This document shows positions 8,437 to 16,247 of a DNA stretch of 64,000 nt, in pieces. Position numbers and translations under genes: made by a program. Within the stretch, counting starts at the first letter, position 1. The number at the start of each line of letters is the position of its first letter. The notes beneath the pieces were generated by a model. It saw only the letters and a list, made by a program, of their open reading frames with translations. It was not told where the DNA came from and searched no databases. This DNA is from Oxalobacteraceae bacterium OTU3CAMAD1 (lineage in GTDB: Bacteria; Pseudomonadota; Gammaproteobacteria; Burkholderiales; Burkholderiaceae_D): NCBI GenBank assembly GCA_024123915.1, contig CP099650.1, forward strand, positions 3,596,001 through 3,660,000. The letters are read 5' to 3'.

Positions 8437-8706
8437 TTAAAATCGCTCAGTTGCGCCCAGATAAAACCTGAAATCGGCTTGATACGCCAAGAGCAAATGC
8501 TGTTCGACGGCCAATTCGGGATGTGAGCGTGCCTCCGCCAGTACTTCGGTGACGCCGCGCGGAAGATAGTCGACACGGCGGTTTCCCGCAGCACCATCGC
8601 GTAGATCGTGCCCCATGCCGGGCGCCACGACGGGCGCAGATGTCGACGAGGCCGATAAACACAGCGCGAAAGCGGCAAGTAAAATCGACCGCAGCGTCAG
8701 CGTCAT
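8437..8706 (-). pseudogene. Decayed paralogue of the periplasmic binding protein at 2605-3429
   Basis: The first ~25 codons (signal peptide with LRSILLAAFALCLSASSTSAP) and a later block (VDYLPRGVTEVLAEARSHPELAVEQHLLLAYQADF is shared almost unchanged with the intact gene, given here as positions 8461-8565) are fused by an internal deletion removing most of lobe 1. The junction is out of frame (GHDLRDG), and a one-base loss restores the original frame at AAGN. The 3' third is missing: the frame stops soon after FYLGA. The ATGA overlap with the upstream esterase gene is kept. Confidence 0.8.
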
Positions 8707-9680
8707 TTTCGAGGCGCCGGCGAAAGATCGGGATGGTCGACTTTCAGCAATCTGCCATCGGCCGCGCGCGCATAGCCGGCAAAGAACGCCCACATGACGT
8801 CTTCATCGGCAAGCCAGGTATGGCCGCCGCCCTCGGTGATATAGGCGCTTACCACGGCGCCGTCCCGGCACCCGTCGTAGAGCTCCTGGTACACGGTTGC
8901 CGAGACCCGTCGTGTGACAGGCGGGCGTTCACAGCTATTGAGTCCCGCCCATCGCATTTCAGCGGCATGCATGGAGTACTGCCAATAGCTGGCGCCGCCG
9001 CCTGCGATCGGGTTGGTTGCATCGCTGTTCCCGGCAAACGCCAGGACGGGAACGGCCGCGCCAGGCCGGCAGCTATCCGGGTCGGGTGTGCGCGGGTTCG
9101 ACTTAAGCGGCGCCCCCGCGCGCAGGCCCACCACCGGGGCGATGGCGGCGAAGCGTGTCGACGCGACGCATCCCAGCCAGCTCGCCATGCGGCCGCCACC
9201 GGAGAAACCGCTCACATAGACGCGGCTGCGGTCCACCAGACCTTGTTCGGTAAGGATATCCAGGATGGATAGCAAATACTTCACGTCGTCCCTGGCCCCC
9301 GCGCCGGGAGCCGTACCGTCGGTCGTCACCACGCCAGGTACATTCCATGCAAATCCCTGGGCGAGCCGTATCGCGCCGGTCGGCGCCGCGATAATGAAGC
9401 CGTATTTGTCGGCGGCGGCCTTCAGGTTGGAGCGGCCGAGTATGGATGTGCCTTCGCCCGAGCTTCCGTGCAGCAGGAACACCAGCGGGGCCGGCGTTCC
9501 TTGCTTGATCGACTCCGGACGATATATGGCGAACGACGATGCGCCGGGCACGTCGAATTGACGCGCGACTTGTTGGGCCTCCCGCGCTTGCGCCGTCGAC
9601 AAACCGCCTGCAAGGATGAACGCGACAATTCCTGCGGATATAGACGCGTTGATTGAGGGCAGGCGGTGGGCAGCGGTCAT
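8703..9680 (-). CDS. Secreted PHB-depolymerase/LpqC-type esterase, copy B
   Basis: 325 residues, the same length as copy A at 3426-4403 and highly similar along its whole length. A signal peptide precedes LLHGSSGEG, GFSGGG (nucleophile Ser), GNSDATNP (Asp) and EGGGHTWLAD (His), so the triad is intact. The Asp-loop and termini differ from copy A. GGAGATACC lies before the ATG at 9680. Its downstream partner gene has decayed, so this copy may now act alone. Duplication of the pair, not the single gene, is shown by the shared ATGA junction. Confidence 0.85.
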   Translation of the reverse strand: MTAAHRLPSINASISAGIVAFILAGGLSTAQAREAQQVARQFDVPGASSFAIYRPESIKQGTPAPLVFLLHGSSGEGTSILGRSNLKAAADKYGFIIAAPTGAIRLAQGFAWNVPGVVTTDGTAPGAGARDDVKYLLSILDILTEQGLVDRSRVYVSGFSGGGRMASWLGCVASTRFAAIAPVVGLRAGAPLKSNPRTPDPDSCRPGAAVPVLAFAGNSDATNPIAGGGASYWQYSMHAAEMRWAGLNSCERPPVTRRVSATVYQELYDGCRDGAVVSAYITEGGGHTWLADEDVMWAFFAGYARAADGRLLKVDHPDLSPAPRK

Positions 9681-9724
9681 TCGGTATCTCCAGGTCGGGT
9701 CGAGAAAGCTCGCACGTGTCCGCA

Positions 9725-9740
9725 ATTGTAGTCGGAAGTG
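9725..9740 (-). promoter_or_regulatory. Conserved promoter block upstream of esterase copy B
   Basis: ATTGTAGTCGGAAGTG matches the block at 4445-4460 at 15 of 16 positions; on the minus strand it reads as a TACAAT -10. Conservation amid diverged flanks suggests function. Confidence 0.5.
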
Positions 9741-9770
9741 AACGTCGCTTGTCCGATCGTTGTCCGCCGC

Positions 9771-9843
9771 AGTACAGCAGGGCGAGTTGTACCGGCGGCG
9801 CGATGCGCCACAGCGCATTCAACTGCCCGGACTCGATCCGGCC
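9771..9843 (+). pseudogene. Relic of a GH36 alpha-galactosidase C-terminal region
   Basis: The frame reads VQQGELYR joined to RRDAPQRIQLPGLDPA. Both pieces match the GH36 protein encoded at 14003-16225 (VQQGELYR near 15910-15933 and RRDAPARIQLRGLDPA near 16033-16080), where they are separated by about 33 residues. DNA identity is also evident (GGCGAGTTGTACCGGC is shared). So an internal deletion joined two parts of a second GH36 gene and the rest has been lost. It lies between the esterase copy B promoter and the old-yellow-enzyme gene. Confidence 0.75.
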
Positions 9844-9844
9844 A

Positions 9845-10933
9845 TCAATACCGTTCCAGCCAGTGCGCATAGGGGGCGGGCAGCGTCCACGACGCGCGCT
9901 CGACGCCGAGTTCCTTGGCGGCGAAATAGGCCCAGTGCGGATTGGCCAGGTGCGCCCGGCCGACCATGACCAGGTCGAGCTGCCGGTCCCGTACGACCTG
10001 CTCGGCGATGGCCGGCGTGCCGAAGCCCCATGCCGACGACACCGGCACATCGGCTTCGCAGCGCACCCGTTCGGCGATCGGCCCGAGGAAGGCCGGCCCC
10101 CACGGAATCGAGGTTTGCGGAATCGTGAAACCGATGCTGACGCTGATCATGTCCATGCCGGCCGCCTTGAACTGGCGCACCAGTCCGATCGAATCGAGCA
10201 AGGTTTGTTCGTCGCGGCCGTCGTATTCGATGACGCCGAAACGCACCGTCAGCGGCAGGTGTTCCGGCCACACCTCACGCACGGCCTTGAGCGTCTCGAG
10301 CAGGAAGCGGGCGCGGTTTTCGACGCTGCCGCCGTAGATGTCGTCGCGCTGGTTGGAATGCTCGGAGAAGAAACTCTGCGCCAGATAGCCGTGGGCGAAA
10401 TGCAGCTCCAGCCATTCGAAGCCGGCTTCCACGGCGCGGCGCGCCGTGTCGACGAAGTTTTGGCGCACGCGGGCGATATCGTCGAGCGTCATCGCGCGTG
10501 GCGTCTGCGGCAGGTTGGCACCGAACGCGATGGCCGACGGCGCGATGGTCTGCCAGCCGCGCGGATCGCCTTCGGCGATGTGATCGTCGCCTTCCCACGG
10601 GCGGTTGGCGCTGGCCTTGCGGCCGGCGTGGGCGATCTGGATGCCCGGCACCGCGCCGGCGGCCTTGATGGCGCGCACGATGGGCACGAACGCCTGTGTC
10701 TGTTCATTGTTCCATAAGCCGGTGCAGCCGGGCGTGATGCGTCCCTCCGGCGCGACGGCGGTCGCCTCGACGATCACCAGGCCGGCGCCGCCGCGCGCCA
10801 TGGCGGCGTAATGCGACAGGTGCCAGTCGTTGGCCAGGCCGTCGATGGCCGAGTACTGGCACATCGGCGGCACCGCGATGCGGTTGCGCAGCGTGACGTT
10901 CTTCAAGGTGTATGGCTGGAAGAGGGCGGACAT
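9845..10933 (-). CDS. Old-yellow-enzyme family NADH:flavin oxidoreductase (YqjM type)
   Basis: 362 residues, full length for the YqjM/XenA class. Visible landmarks are MCQYSA near residue 25 (the redox-tuning Cys), HAGRKAS, the substrate-binding HFAHGYL region and the C-terminal FMN phosphate site MVGRAHLANP. It reduces activated C=C bonds or nitro groups using FMN and NAD(P)H. AAAGGA precedes the ATG at 10933. It is divergent from an ArsR-type regulator across an 89-base gap with a perfect 22-bp palindrome, so repression relieved by an electrophile is the natural model. Confidence 0.92.
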   Translation of the reverse strand: MSALFQPYTLKNVTLRNRIAVPPMCQYSAIDGLANDWHLSHYAAMARGGAGLVIVEATAVAPEGRITPGCTGLWNNEQTQAFVPIVRAIKAAGAVPGIQIAHAGRKASANRPWEGDDHIAEGDPRGWQTIAPSAIAFGANLPQTPRAMTLDDIARVRQNFVDTARRAVEAGFEWLELHFAHGYLAQSFFSEHSNQRDDIYGGSVENRARFLLETLKAVREVWPEHLPLTVRFGVIEYDGRDEQTLLDSIGLVRQFKAAGMDMISVSIGFTIPQTSIPWGPAFLGPIAERVRCEADVPVSSAWGFGTPAIAEQVVRDRQLDLVMVGRAHLANPHWAYFAAKELGVERASWTLPAPYAHWLERY

Positions 10934-10973
10934 GGATTTCCTTTGTAAAAGAGCTAACGGATCGGTTGGACGG

Positions 10974-10995
10974 TAGTTCGAATACATTCGAACTA
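10974..10995. promoter_or_regulatory. Palindromic operator between oye and arsR-type genes
   Basis: TAGTTCGAAT-AC-ATTCGAACTA is a perfect inverted repeat with 10-base arms and a 2-base centre. It lies midway between two divergent genes and is the probable binding site of the ArsR-type protein encoded at 11023. Confidence 0.75.
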
Positions 10996-11022
10996 TGGAA
11001 CGATTATACCTGAAGGTGTATG

Positions 11023-11352
11023 ATGTCGCCGATGCGTCCCTATAAACATCCCGTCGCCAGCGATTTCGTCCTTGAACGCGTGCTCTACGCGCTCAGCGAT
11101 TCGATACGCCTGGAAATTGTGCGCCACCTGGCTGGCGTGGACAGCGCCACCTGTGGCGAACTCGATGGTGGCCGGCCGAAGTCGACCGTATCGCACCACT
11201 TCAAGGTGTTGCGCGAATCGGGGCTGGTGCGCACGGAGAGCACCGGCACCACCCACATGAACACGCTGCGCCGCGCCGACATCGACGCCCGCTTTCCCGG
11301 CTTGTTGAGCGCGATCCTGTCGCAACCTTCCGCCGGCGGTCCGCCCGTCTAA
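11023..11352 (+). CDS. ArsR-family transcriptional regulator
   Basis: 109 residues with an ArsR winged helix: VLYALSDSIRLEIVRHLAG, then KSTVSHHFKVLRESGLV as recognition helix, then a short wing. The metal-site motif ELCVCDL is absent, so it belongs to the non-metal branch that commonly controls flavin reductases or quinone-type enzymes. ATG 11023 is six bases from AAGG; an adjacent in-frame ATG at 11020 is also possible. It is divergent from the OYE gene and probably represses both through the palindrome at 10974-10995. Confidence 0.88.
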   Translation: MSPMRPYKHPVASDFVLERVLYALSDSIRLEIVRHLAGVDSATCGELDGGRPKSTVSHHFKVLRESGLVRTESTGTTHMNTLRRADIDARFPGLLSAILSQPSAGGPPV

Positions 11353-11391
11353 ACGGCGTTTGCCGGACGGCCGGGTTCGGTTTGACGGGTA

Positions 11392-12669
11392 TTAAGCCAT
11401 GGCGGCGAGCGCGCGGGTCGCAACCACCAGCTTGTCCAGATCCGCCGTGCGGGTGAAGAAGGCCGGCGTGACGCGGATGCAGGCGCCGCCCACCGGTCCG
11501 CTGCGCGCGACGGTGAAGATGCCGTAGTCGTCCATCAGCGTTCGGGCCAGCGCCACGTTGTCCTCGAAGCTGGTCTTGCCGCGCAGGCGGAAGGAGGTGA
11601 CGGCGCCGTACGCGCCGGGCTCCTCGGGCGTGAGAATCTGCACGCCCGGCACGTCCAGCGCGCGCCGCACCCAGTAGTCGCGCAGTTCGCGCAAGCGGGC
11701 ACTGCGTTCGGCGATTGGGATCTGGCCGTGGTATTTCAGCGCGGCGGGAATGGTCATGACGCCGGCGGCGTTGACGGTGCCGGCATGGACGCGCGCGCGG
11801 ATGTCGGTGGCCGGGTAACTGCTGTTGCCCAGCTGGATATCGATGTCTTGCAGGCGCGACTCGCGGATGTAGAGGAAGCCCAGCCCCAGCGGCGCGCCTA
11901 TCCATTTGTGCAGGTTGGCGCCGACGAAATCGGCGCCGAGGTCCGGAATGCGGAAATCCAGCTGGCCCCAGGATTGGGCGATATCGACGATCACGTCCAC
12001 GTTGCGGCGCTTGGCCAGGGCGACGATCTCCGCCACCGGTATCACCAGGCCGGTGCGGTGGCTGATGTGCGTCAGCAGCAGCAGCCGGGTGCGGGGGTGC
12101 TGGCGCAAGGCCCGCTCGTAGGTGTCGATCACCGCCTGGCGGGTGCCCGGTTCAGGAATCAGCACCGTCGCCACATTGGCGCCGCGACGGCGCGCCAGGT
12201 CGTTCATTGCGTCGATCATGGTGTCGTAGTCGAGGTTGCCCACCATGACGGTGTCGCCGGCCTTGAGCGGGCGGTAGTTGGCGATAAGGTTTTGCAGCGA
12301 CTCGGTGGCGCCCCGGGTAATGGCGATTTCCCCGGTGGCGACGCCGGCATGCCCGGCAAGCGTGGCGCGGATGGCCTCGATCCCGGCGCGGTCGAACTGG
12401 CCGCGCAGATAGTGCGAATTCTGGCGGTTCAGGTAATCGATGTTGCGTTTGAAATCGTCGGCCACCGGTGTCGGCATGATGCCGTAGTACGCGTTCTCCA
12501 GATTGACGAATTCCGGCGCCACATCGTAGTGCGCGGCCAGGCTATCCCATTTGCCGGATGCCCCGACTGCGGCGGAGCCGCGCAGCGGCGAAGCCAGGGC
12601 GACGCCGCCGAGGGTGAGGCCGGCAACACCGCGCAGCCAGTCACGTCGATTTCTGGTGAGGGTATTCAT
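11392..12669 (-). CDS. Tat-exported class V aminotransferase-fold PLP enzyme
   Basis: 425 residues. The N terminus TRNRRDWLRGVAGLTLGG is a twin-arginine signal ending near SAA. The rest is a class V aminotransferase / isopenicillin-N-epimerase-like fold: GATESL phosphate loop, DIAQSWGQ Asp, and the PLP-binding Lys in NLHKW. Possible reactions are desulfuration, epimerisation or transamination of an amino acid; the substrate is unknown. AAGGAG precedes paired ATGs at 12672 and 12669. It is divergent from a PbrR/CadR-like regulator whose MerR-type promoter points into this gene, so metal- or thiol-dependent expression is suggested. Confidence 0.85.
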   Translation of the reverse strand: MNTLTRNRRDWLRGVAGLTLGGVALASPLRGSAAVGASGKWDSLAAHYDVAPEFVNLENAYYGIMPTPVADDFKRNIDYLNRQNSHYLRGQFDRAGIEAIRATLAGHAGVATGEIAITRGATESLQNLIANYRPLKAGDTVMVGNLDYDTMIDAMNDLARRRGANVATVLIPEPGTRQAVIDTYERALRQHPRTRLLLLTHISHRTGLVIPVAEIVALAKRRNVDVIVDIAQSWGQLDFRIPDLGADFVGANLHKWIGAPLGLGFLYIRESRLQDIDIQLGNSSYPATDIRARVHAGTVNAAGVMTIPAALKYHGQIPIAERSARLRELRDYWVRRALDVPGVQILTPEEPGAYGAVTSFRLRGKTSFEDNVALARTLMDDYGIFTVARSGPVGGACIRVTPAFFTRTADLDKLVVATRALAAMA

Positions 12670-12826
12670 CATGCTCCTTGCAGTTGAGTGGATGGCCCCA
12701 GTATAGGAGCATTGGCGAGGAAACAAACTAGCCCGGCGGGGAGGCCGCCCACCAGGACTTAAGTCGCATACGGTTCTTGCGCGAGAACCGGGCAATCAGC
12801 CGTGACGACTTCCCTTTCAAAATCGC

Positions 12827-12857
12827 ATTAGAATCCCTATAGTTACTACAAGGTCAA
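12827..12857 (-). promoter_or_regulatory. MerR-type promoter with 19-bp spacer driving the aminotransferase gene
   Basis: On the minus strand TTGACC (12857-12852) and TCTAAT (12832-12827) are separated by exactly 19 bases. An imperfect dyad, CTTGTAG with CTATAGGG, fills the spacer. The overlong spacer with the regulator bound between -35 and -10 is the signature of MerR-family activation. Transcription runs leftward to the gene at 11392-12669. Confidence 0.75.
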
Positions 12858-12868
12858 GGGGAAGTGTG

Positions 12869-13264
12869 ATGAATTTGAAAATAGGCGAACTGGCTGCGCG
12901 CACCGGCTGCCAGGCCGAGACCATCCGCTATTACGAACAGCGCGGCCTGCTCGCCGCGCCGACTCGCTCCAGCGGCAACTATCGGCTGTACGGCGCCGCG
13001 CACTTGGACCGGCTGACCTTCATCCGCCGCTGCCGTGGGCTGGACATGTCGCTGGATGAAGTGCAGTCGCTGCTGGCGTTTCAGGACCATCCTGAACAGC
13101 CATGCTGCGGCGTGAATGATTTGTTGGACCAGCATATCGGCGAGATCCGGCGCAAAATGGCCGAGTTGAAAGCGCTGCAGGGAGAGCTGTCGCGGCTGCG
13201 GTCCCGGTGCACGAGCACGGTGCGTGTGAGTGAGTGTGAAATTCTGCGCGACTTGGCTGCCTAG
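12869..13264 (+). CDS. MerR-family Cd/Pb-responsive regulator (CadR/PbrR type)
   Basis: 131 residues. The MerR DNA-binding domain is KIGELAARTGCQAETIRYYEQRGLL, followed by a dimerisation coiled coil (about 80-110). Cysteines at about 79, 80, 114 and 123 match the CadR/PbrR metal-site pattern: one before the coiled coil and two nine residues apart near the C terminus. Family members activate cadmium or lead efflux genes. No efflux gene is adjacent; the MerR-type promoter instead points at the divergent Tat-exported PLP enzyme. The open frame also allows GTG at 12866. Confidence 0.85.
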   Translation: MNLKIGELAARTGCQAETIRYYEQRGLLAAPTRSSGNYRLYGAAHLDRLTFIRRCRGLDMSLDEVQSLLAFQDHPEQPCCGVNDLLDQHIGEIRRKMAELKALQGELSRLRSRCTSTVRVSECEILRDLAA

Positions 13265-13414
13265 TCGACGGCGGCCGGCTGCGCCCCCGATACTCTTTTT
13301 GCAGGGTCGCCTCAGCGCATCGCCGTACAAGAATATTGTCAATCATCAATTCCCCTTCGCTAGTTGCCGCCTAGAATCATGGTTACCGCAAATATGCGTC
13401 GGGGAGTTTTATTT

Positions 13415-13870
13415 ATGAGTGCCGTCTATAAGGGTAGCGCTGGCCGACAGCGCGGTATTGCAGCCGTCGAGTTCGCAATCGTTTTACCCTTTCTCGTGTT
13501 GATGCTGATAATGCCGCTGTATCTGGGCCGCGTTTTTTGGCACTACACCGCCATCCAGCATGCTGCGCAGGACGCCGCGCGCTACTTGTCCACAATTCCT
13601 GCCGCCGATATGAGCAACCCTGCGCGAGCGCCCGCGGCAGTAGCGGTGGCGAATGCCATCTTGACAATGGAACTGGCAGAGCTTGCGCCAGGAGATTTTG
13701 CGTACGGGGTTGCGATAACCTGCGACGGCGCGGCTTGCTTAGGATTCTTTCGGCCAGACACTGTACGCGTGAATGTCTCACTTTTGATGCAGGATGTGGT
13801 TTTCGCCGGTTTGAACCCGACGGTGATTCCACTGGTTGCGGATGTCAGCTATCCCTATATGGGTAGATAG
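13415..13870 (+). CDS. TadE-like pseudopilin-type membrane protein
   Basis: 151 residues. The N-terminal motif GIAAVEFAIVLPFLVLMLIM is the TadE/TadF signature: a short basic leader, then a Glu at position 5 of the processed helix. The C-terminal part is a small soluble domain with two cysteines (TCDGAAC). TadE proteins are minor pilin-like components of Tad pili and are processed by a prepilin peptidase. No other tad genes are here, so it is an orphan and may serve a remote Tad system or a different role. Confidence 0.75.
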   Translation: MSAVYKGSAGRQRGIAAVEFAIVLPFLVLMLIMPLYLGRVFWHYTAIQHAAQDAARYLSTIPAADMSNPARAPAAVAVANAILTMELAELAPGDFAYGVAITCDGAACLGFFRPDTVRVNVSLLMQDVVFAGLNPTVIPLVADVSYPYMGR

Positions 13871-14002
13871 TCTCGTCTTGTCCCTCCCGAGGTGGCGGGG
13901 ATCGCGCCTCGCCGAGCGCTTGCTTGTTCGTTCGCCGCCGCCATACAATAGGCCGGCGCCGGGTGACCGCTCGCGCCCGTCCAACACCTCCACAAGGACT
14001 TC

Positions 14003-16225
14003 ATGACGAATATCGATCAACGTCGCCGCACTGTATGCATGGGATTGCTGGGTGGTCTTGCCGGTTTGTCCATCGCGGGGAGCGCCAAGGCGCTGCCGAC
14101 CGTCGATGCGGCGAGCAAGGTCTTCCGGCTGGACGGGGGCGCGGTGACATACGCCTTCGGCGTCAATCCGGACGGCCGCCTGCAAACCCTGTATTGGGGC
14201 AGTTCCCTGGCGCGCGATGACCAGTTGCCGGGGGCCGTTCCGGTGCCGGACAATTCCAGCAACGAGATGTCGATCATCGTCACGCCGTTCGAGTTTCCGG
14301 GCTTCGGCGGCGGGCTGACGGTGGAGCCGGCGCTCAAGGTGACCTTTCCCGATGGCGTGCGCGACCTCGATCTGCGCTATGTCGATCATCAACTGAACGG
14401 CGACGAATTGGTGGTCCGGCTCAAGGACGTGAGCCGAGCGGTGCATGTCACCCTGGCGTATGCGATGGACGCCGCCACCGGTATCCTCTCGCGCGCCGCC
14501 ACGGTGGAGAACCGGACCAGCGGCCCGATCCAGATCGACCAGCTGGCGGCCGCCAGCGTCAATTTGCCCTACAGCGACGACTATCAGCTGTCCTACCTGA
14601 CCGGGCGCTGGGCGGGCGAGTTCGCGTTGCAAACCCGTCCCGTCACGCCGGGCGCCACGGTGCTCGAAAGCCGCAAGGGCATGACTTCCCATCAGGCCAA
14701 TCCCTGGATTTCGATCAGCAGGGGCGCTACCGAAGAAGAGTCCGGACCGGTATGGTTTGGCGCACTGGGGTGGAGCGGCTCGTGGCGCATCAGCGTGGAC
14801 ATCGATTCCCTGGGAGGACTGCGCGCGACGGCCGGGTACAACCCTTTCGATTTCGCCTATCGCCTGAAACCGGGCGAACGCCTGGCCTCGCCGGCGTTTC
14901 ATGCCGGGTATTCCGGCGCGGGTTTCGGCGGTGCGTCGCGCTTGTTCCACCGCTATCAGCGTACTCGCATACTGCCGGGCGCCCCGGCGCCGCGCCCGCG
15001 CCCGGTTCTCTACAATTCGTGGGAGGCGACCGAATTCGCCGTCGACGAGGCAGGGCAGATGACCTTGGCCGAGAAGGCGGCGAGCATCGGCGTCGAGCGC
15101 TTTGTCGTCGACGACGGGTGGTTTGGCGCGCGCAACGATTCACGCGCCGGCCTCGGGGACTGGTTTGTCAACCGGAAGAAGTTTCCGAACGGGCTAACGC
15201 CGCTGATCCAAAGAGTCAACGAGCTCGGCATGGAGTTCGGCTTGTGGGTCGAGCCGGAGATGGTCAATCCGGACAGCGACCTGTATCGCGCGCACCCGGA
15301 CTGGGTCATCCACTTTGCCGGGCGGGCCCGGTCTGAAGCGCGCGATCAGCTGGTCCTCAATCTGGCCCGCAAGGATGTCTACGACTACCTGCTGCGGGTG
15401 CTCGATAAACTGCTCGCCTCCAATAACATTGCATTTCTCAAGTGGGACCATAACCGCGCGTGGTCCGAGCCCGGCTGGCCGGACGCCGGGACGGCCGATC
15501 AGCAGCGCCTGTATGTCGCGTATGTGGACAATCTCTACAAGCTGCTGGCCGAGCTGCGCCGGCGCCACCCGCGACTTGAAATCGAATCGTGCGCCAGCGG
15601 CGGCGGCCGCGTCGATTTGGGCATCATGCGGCTGACCGACCAGGTCTGGGTGTCCGACAACACCGATCCCTATGACCGGCTGCTGATCCAGGACGGCTTC
15701 AGCCAGGCGTACGCGCCGGCCATCATGATGGCGTGGGTGACCGACGCGCCCAATTTTGTCAACAAGCGCGTCACCTCGCTGGACTACCGTTTCCTGTCCT
15801 CGATGCAAGGCGCGCTCGGGATCGGGGCCAATCTCAACCATTGGAATGCGGACGACTTCGCCAAGGCGAAACAACTCGTCGCGGCGTACAAGACGATCCG
15901 GATGACCGTCCAGCAAGGCGAGTTGTACCGGCTGGTATCGCCCCGTGGCGGCTCGGCCCGCTCCGCGACCTTGTCGGTGTCGCAGGATGGCAAACAAGCG
16001 GTTCTGTTTGCCTTCCTGCACTCCGGGACGCGGCGCGACGCGCCGGCGCGCATTCAATTGCGCGGACTCGATCCGGCGAAGGTGTACGCCATGCGCCTCA
16101 TTTCAGGCGGCGTCATGCCGGAGACGCCGAAAAAAGCCAGCGGCGCATTCTGGATGGGACATGGCGTGCGGGTCGACCTGCGCGGCGATTTCCATGCCGC
16201 CGCCGTCGTTTTCGAGGCCGGCTGA
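14003..16225 (+). CDS. Exported GH36 alpha-galactosidase
   Basis: 740 residues, normal length for bacterial GH36 group I. The N terminus QRRRTVCMGLLGGLAGLS looks like a Tat signal. An N-terminal beta-sandwich (about 40-330) precedes the catalytic barrel. The nucleophile is Asp about 482 in FLKWDHNR and the acid/base Asp about 552 in SDNTDPYDR; their 70-residue spacing fits characterised members. The SCASGGGRVD motif is present. It hydrolyses alpha-galactosides such as melibiose and raffinose. AAGGA precedes the ATG. A decayed relative is at 9771-9843. Confidence 0.93.
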   Translation: MTNIDQRRRTVCMGLLGGLAGLSIAGSAKALPTVDAASKVFRLDGGAVTYAFGVNPDGRLQTLYWGSSLARDDQLPGAVPVPDNSSNEMSIIVTPFEFPGFGGGLTVEPALKVTFPDGVRDLDLRYVDHQLNGDELVVRLKDVSRAVHVTLAYAMDAATGILSRAATVENRTSGPIQIDQLAAASVNLPYSDDYQLSYLTGRWAGEFALQTRPVTPGATVLESRKGMTSHQANPWISISRGATEEESGPVWFGALGWSGSWRISVDIDSLGGLRATAGYNPFDFAYRLKPGERLASPAFHAGYSGAGFGGASRLFHRYQRTRILPGAPAPRPRPVLYNSWEATEFAVDEAGQMTLAEKAASIGVERFVVDDGWFGARNDSRAGLGDWFVNRKKFPNGLTPLIQRVNELGMEFGLWVEPEMVNPDSDLYRAHPDWVIHFAGRARSEARDQLVLNLARKDVYDYLLRVLDKLLASNNIAFLKWDHNRAWSEPGWPDAGTADQQRLYVAYVDNLYKLLAELRRRHPRLEIESCASGGGRVDLGIMRLTDQVWVSDNTDPYDRLLIQDGFSQAYAPAIMMAWVTDAPNFVNKRVTSLDYRFLSSMQGALGIGANLNHWNADDFAKAKQLVAAYKTIRMTVQQGELYRLVSPRGGSARSATLSVSQDGKQAVLFAFLHSGTRRDAPARIQLRGLDPAKVYAMRLISGGVMPETPKKASGAFWMGHGVRVDLRGDFHAAAVVFEAG

Positions 16226-16247
16226 TTGCCTCTCGGCATCAGGCCGC

